A stretch of 64,000 nucleotides of DNA, taken from NCBI GenBank assembly GCA_023014485.1, contig JAJOZX010000193.1, positions 1,541,001-1,605,000 of the forward strand, given 5' to 3'. The translations under genes and the position numbers were made by a program. Source of the DNA: Bathynomus jamesi. Taxonomy: Eukaryota; Arthropoda; Malacostraca; Isopoda; Cirolanidae. This document shows, in pieces, positions 62,723 to 64,000 of this stretch. The notes under the pieces were generated by a model. The model was not told where the DNA came from. It worked only from the letters and a program-made list of their open reading frames with translations, and searched no databases. The first letter of the stretch is position 1. Each line of letters opens with the position of its first letter.

Positions 62723-63990
62723 CAGGCTGGGCCAAAAAACTATTACCCAACTTTTGACAAAATATTGTGACATCCTGTATATTGATCTTACTGCTGAGGC
62801 CGTATGTTGTACCCATACTTTTACTCTTTCAAACGCTGGCTTTGAATCTAGATTCAACTCCCCAGGAGTACAGGAGTAGAGGTACAGGCTCACAACTGGA
62901 GGGAGGTATCAGAATATGGTGCTCAATTGAAAGGCGGTCAAAGTCAGCAACTGATACTTTCAGATGACAGTCAATTTCCCCATAAATAATTAACTTTCCT
63001 AATTTTTACACGAAATAATTAATTTATTTCCTTTTTAATTTCAGACCATCATTCTGCTATAGTTGGTGAACAAGTTATAACATCATGAAATACTCTTTGG
63101 AAGATGAAGCATTGATATTGAACCTGCGTAAGGAGAAACACTAGGGAGCGAAACGAATGAAGAAAGAGTTTCCAAATAAACGATGGACGATACCTGGACT
63201 TTAATATCTCAAAGAAAATCGATATCACAGGGTCGATCAAACGAAAAAAAGGCAGTGAAAGGCCAAAAACATCACGTACTGAGGAAAATATTGACACGGT
63301 TTCATCCATGATATACAGTCAAGAAGAACGGCCCAACACCCATAAGTCCGTTAGAAAAACTTCAAAAACTCCTGGTATTTCTCGCTCTAGTGTTCGTCGT
63401 ATAGTAAAAGATGATCTGGGTCTTAAATGTTTTAAAATAAGAGTCGAAGTTCATAAGCTCTTTGCATCAAATAAGCAAGCAAGAGTTGAAAAATGTCGTG
63501 CTCTGTTAAATCGATTCCCAGACAGAGAAATGTCGAAAATATGGTTCAGCGACGAGAAGACCTTTACGGTTGCTTCAACAATAAACACACAAAATGACCG
63601 AGTTTATGGAAGACAGTACAAAAAATCAATCAGTCTAGATCGACTTTACAGGGAACGTCCGCATTTTTCTCAAAAGTCATGGTTTCCACCTTTATTTAAA
63701 GTTAGGGAAGTCAGAGATTGTTTTTTGTTGATCAAAATGCCAAAAACACTGCTGCTTATTACCAAGGAAAAATCCTTGATGCGGTAGATCAATGGCGAGC
63801 AAGGTTGCAAGCGTGCATTATTGATAATGGAAGAAGGCACATTCCGCATAATCTTTGACTCAATTAGGTAACTGTATAGAAACAAAGTTTTTTTACCCGT
63901 GTCTGTATAACAGCGACTTACAAAATAATGGTTACAGTTAGCAAAAATCCAACTTCACCACGAGATAGACCATGAAATTCTATACAGGAC
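62723..63990 (+). mobile_element. Tc1/mariner element, internally deleted, right end unresolved
   Basis: The left end TACAGGCTGGGCCAAAAAAC lies in TA repeats. The transposase region follows at 63086-63858. The right end was not identified before the window closes. Confidence 0.65.
63086..63858 (+). pseudogene. Tc1/mariner transposase, N-terminal half fused to C-terminus
   Basis: MKYSLEDEALILNLRKEKH starts at 63086. After shifts comes the second HTH (SRSSVRRIVKDDLGLKCFK) and then KIWFSDEKTFTVAS with the first catalytic Asp. NTQNDRVYGRQYKK follows. The core with the second and third Asp is missing. From about 63740 a shifted frame reads DQNAKNTAAYYQGKIL and VDQWRARLQACIIDNGRRH, ending at the TGA at 63856. 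The W-F-S-D-E-K block is typical of a mariner group common in arthropods. Confidence 0.78.
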
Positions 63991-64000
63991 ACATATATTG

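Noticed and set aside
44687..64000. Further Dscam exons upstream (FN1 or Ig9)
   Set aside because: I scanned the minus strand between elements for FNIII and Ig signatures with splice sites and found none. They are taken to lie beyond the window.

Overview
This 64 kb window is AT-rich animal DNA. It contains no bacterial-style operon, CRISPR array or rRNA gene. It looks like an arthropod, probably a crustacean and perhaps a decapod. The signs are TTAGG-type telomere-like runs, split exons of a Dscam-family receptor with GT-AG introns, and a heavy load of Tc1/mariner, CR1-like and Jockey-like elements of a style I associate with decapods. The species guess is inference.

The only host gene I can reconstruct is the 3' half of a Dscam-family cell-adhesion receptor on the minus strand, 12793-44489, in 17 exons. 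Read 5' to 3' they encode three FNIII domains (FN2-FN4 by the Dscam plan), one Ig domain (Ig10), two FNIII domains (FN5-FN6), a transmembrane helix and a short proline-rich cytoplasmic tail with a stop codon. Ig10 between FN4 and FN5 is diagnostic of Dscam. Every exon junction closes in phase. The one blemish is a pair of compensating frameshifts in exon 2. The remaining 5' exons must lie beyond the right edge, so the next intron is at least 19.5 kb unless I missed an exon.

The introns and flanks are filled by mobile DNA. (1) 1-12.8 kb, downstream of the gene: a degenerate copy of a widespread arthropod repetitive gene, a DD34D mariner, several hAT and other MITEs, a tRNA-derived SINE and a 427 bp foldback. 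(2) 13-44 kb, introns: tRNA SINEs, 5S rRNA-derived SINEs, CR1-like LINE ends, a pogo/jerky-like relic, a Tc1 DD34E relic, LTR-like DNA with a heat-shock-element promoter, a hammerhead-ribozyme element, palindromic mariner derivatives, an intact FLYWCH-MULE transposase gene and a Jockey-like LINE. (3) 44.5-64 kb: more MITEs and palindromes, a second hammerhead locus, a hAT relic, a CR1-like relic, two head-to-tail LINE copies joined by (CT)n tracts, and the start of another Tc1/mariner element at the right edge.

Several insertions can be ordered by their target-site duplications: a 5S SINE inside a tRNA SINE (12 bp TSD), hAT elements inside a simple dispersed repeat, a LINE and another LINE (8 bp TSD each), and a palindromic mariner inside a minisatellite. 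The most unusual signals are the hammerhead motif, the five-copy 5S-derived SINE family, the repeated conversion of Tc1/mariner elements into near-perfect palindromes, and the five-unit heat-shock element placed just upstream of a TATA box.
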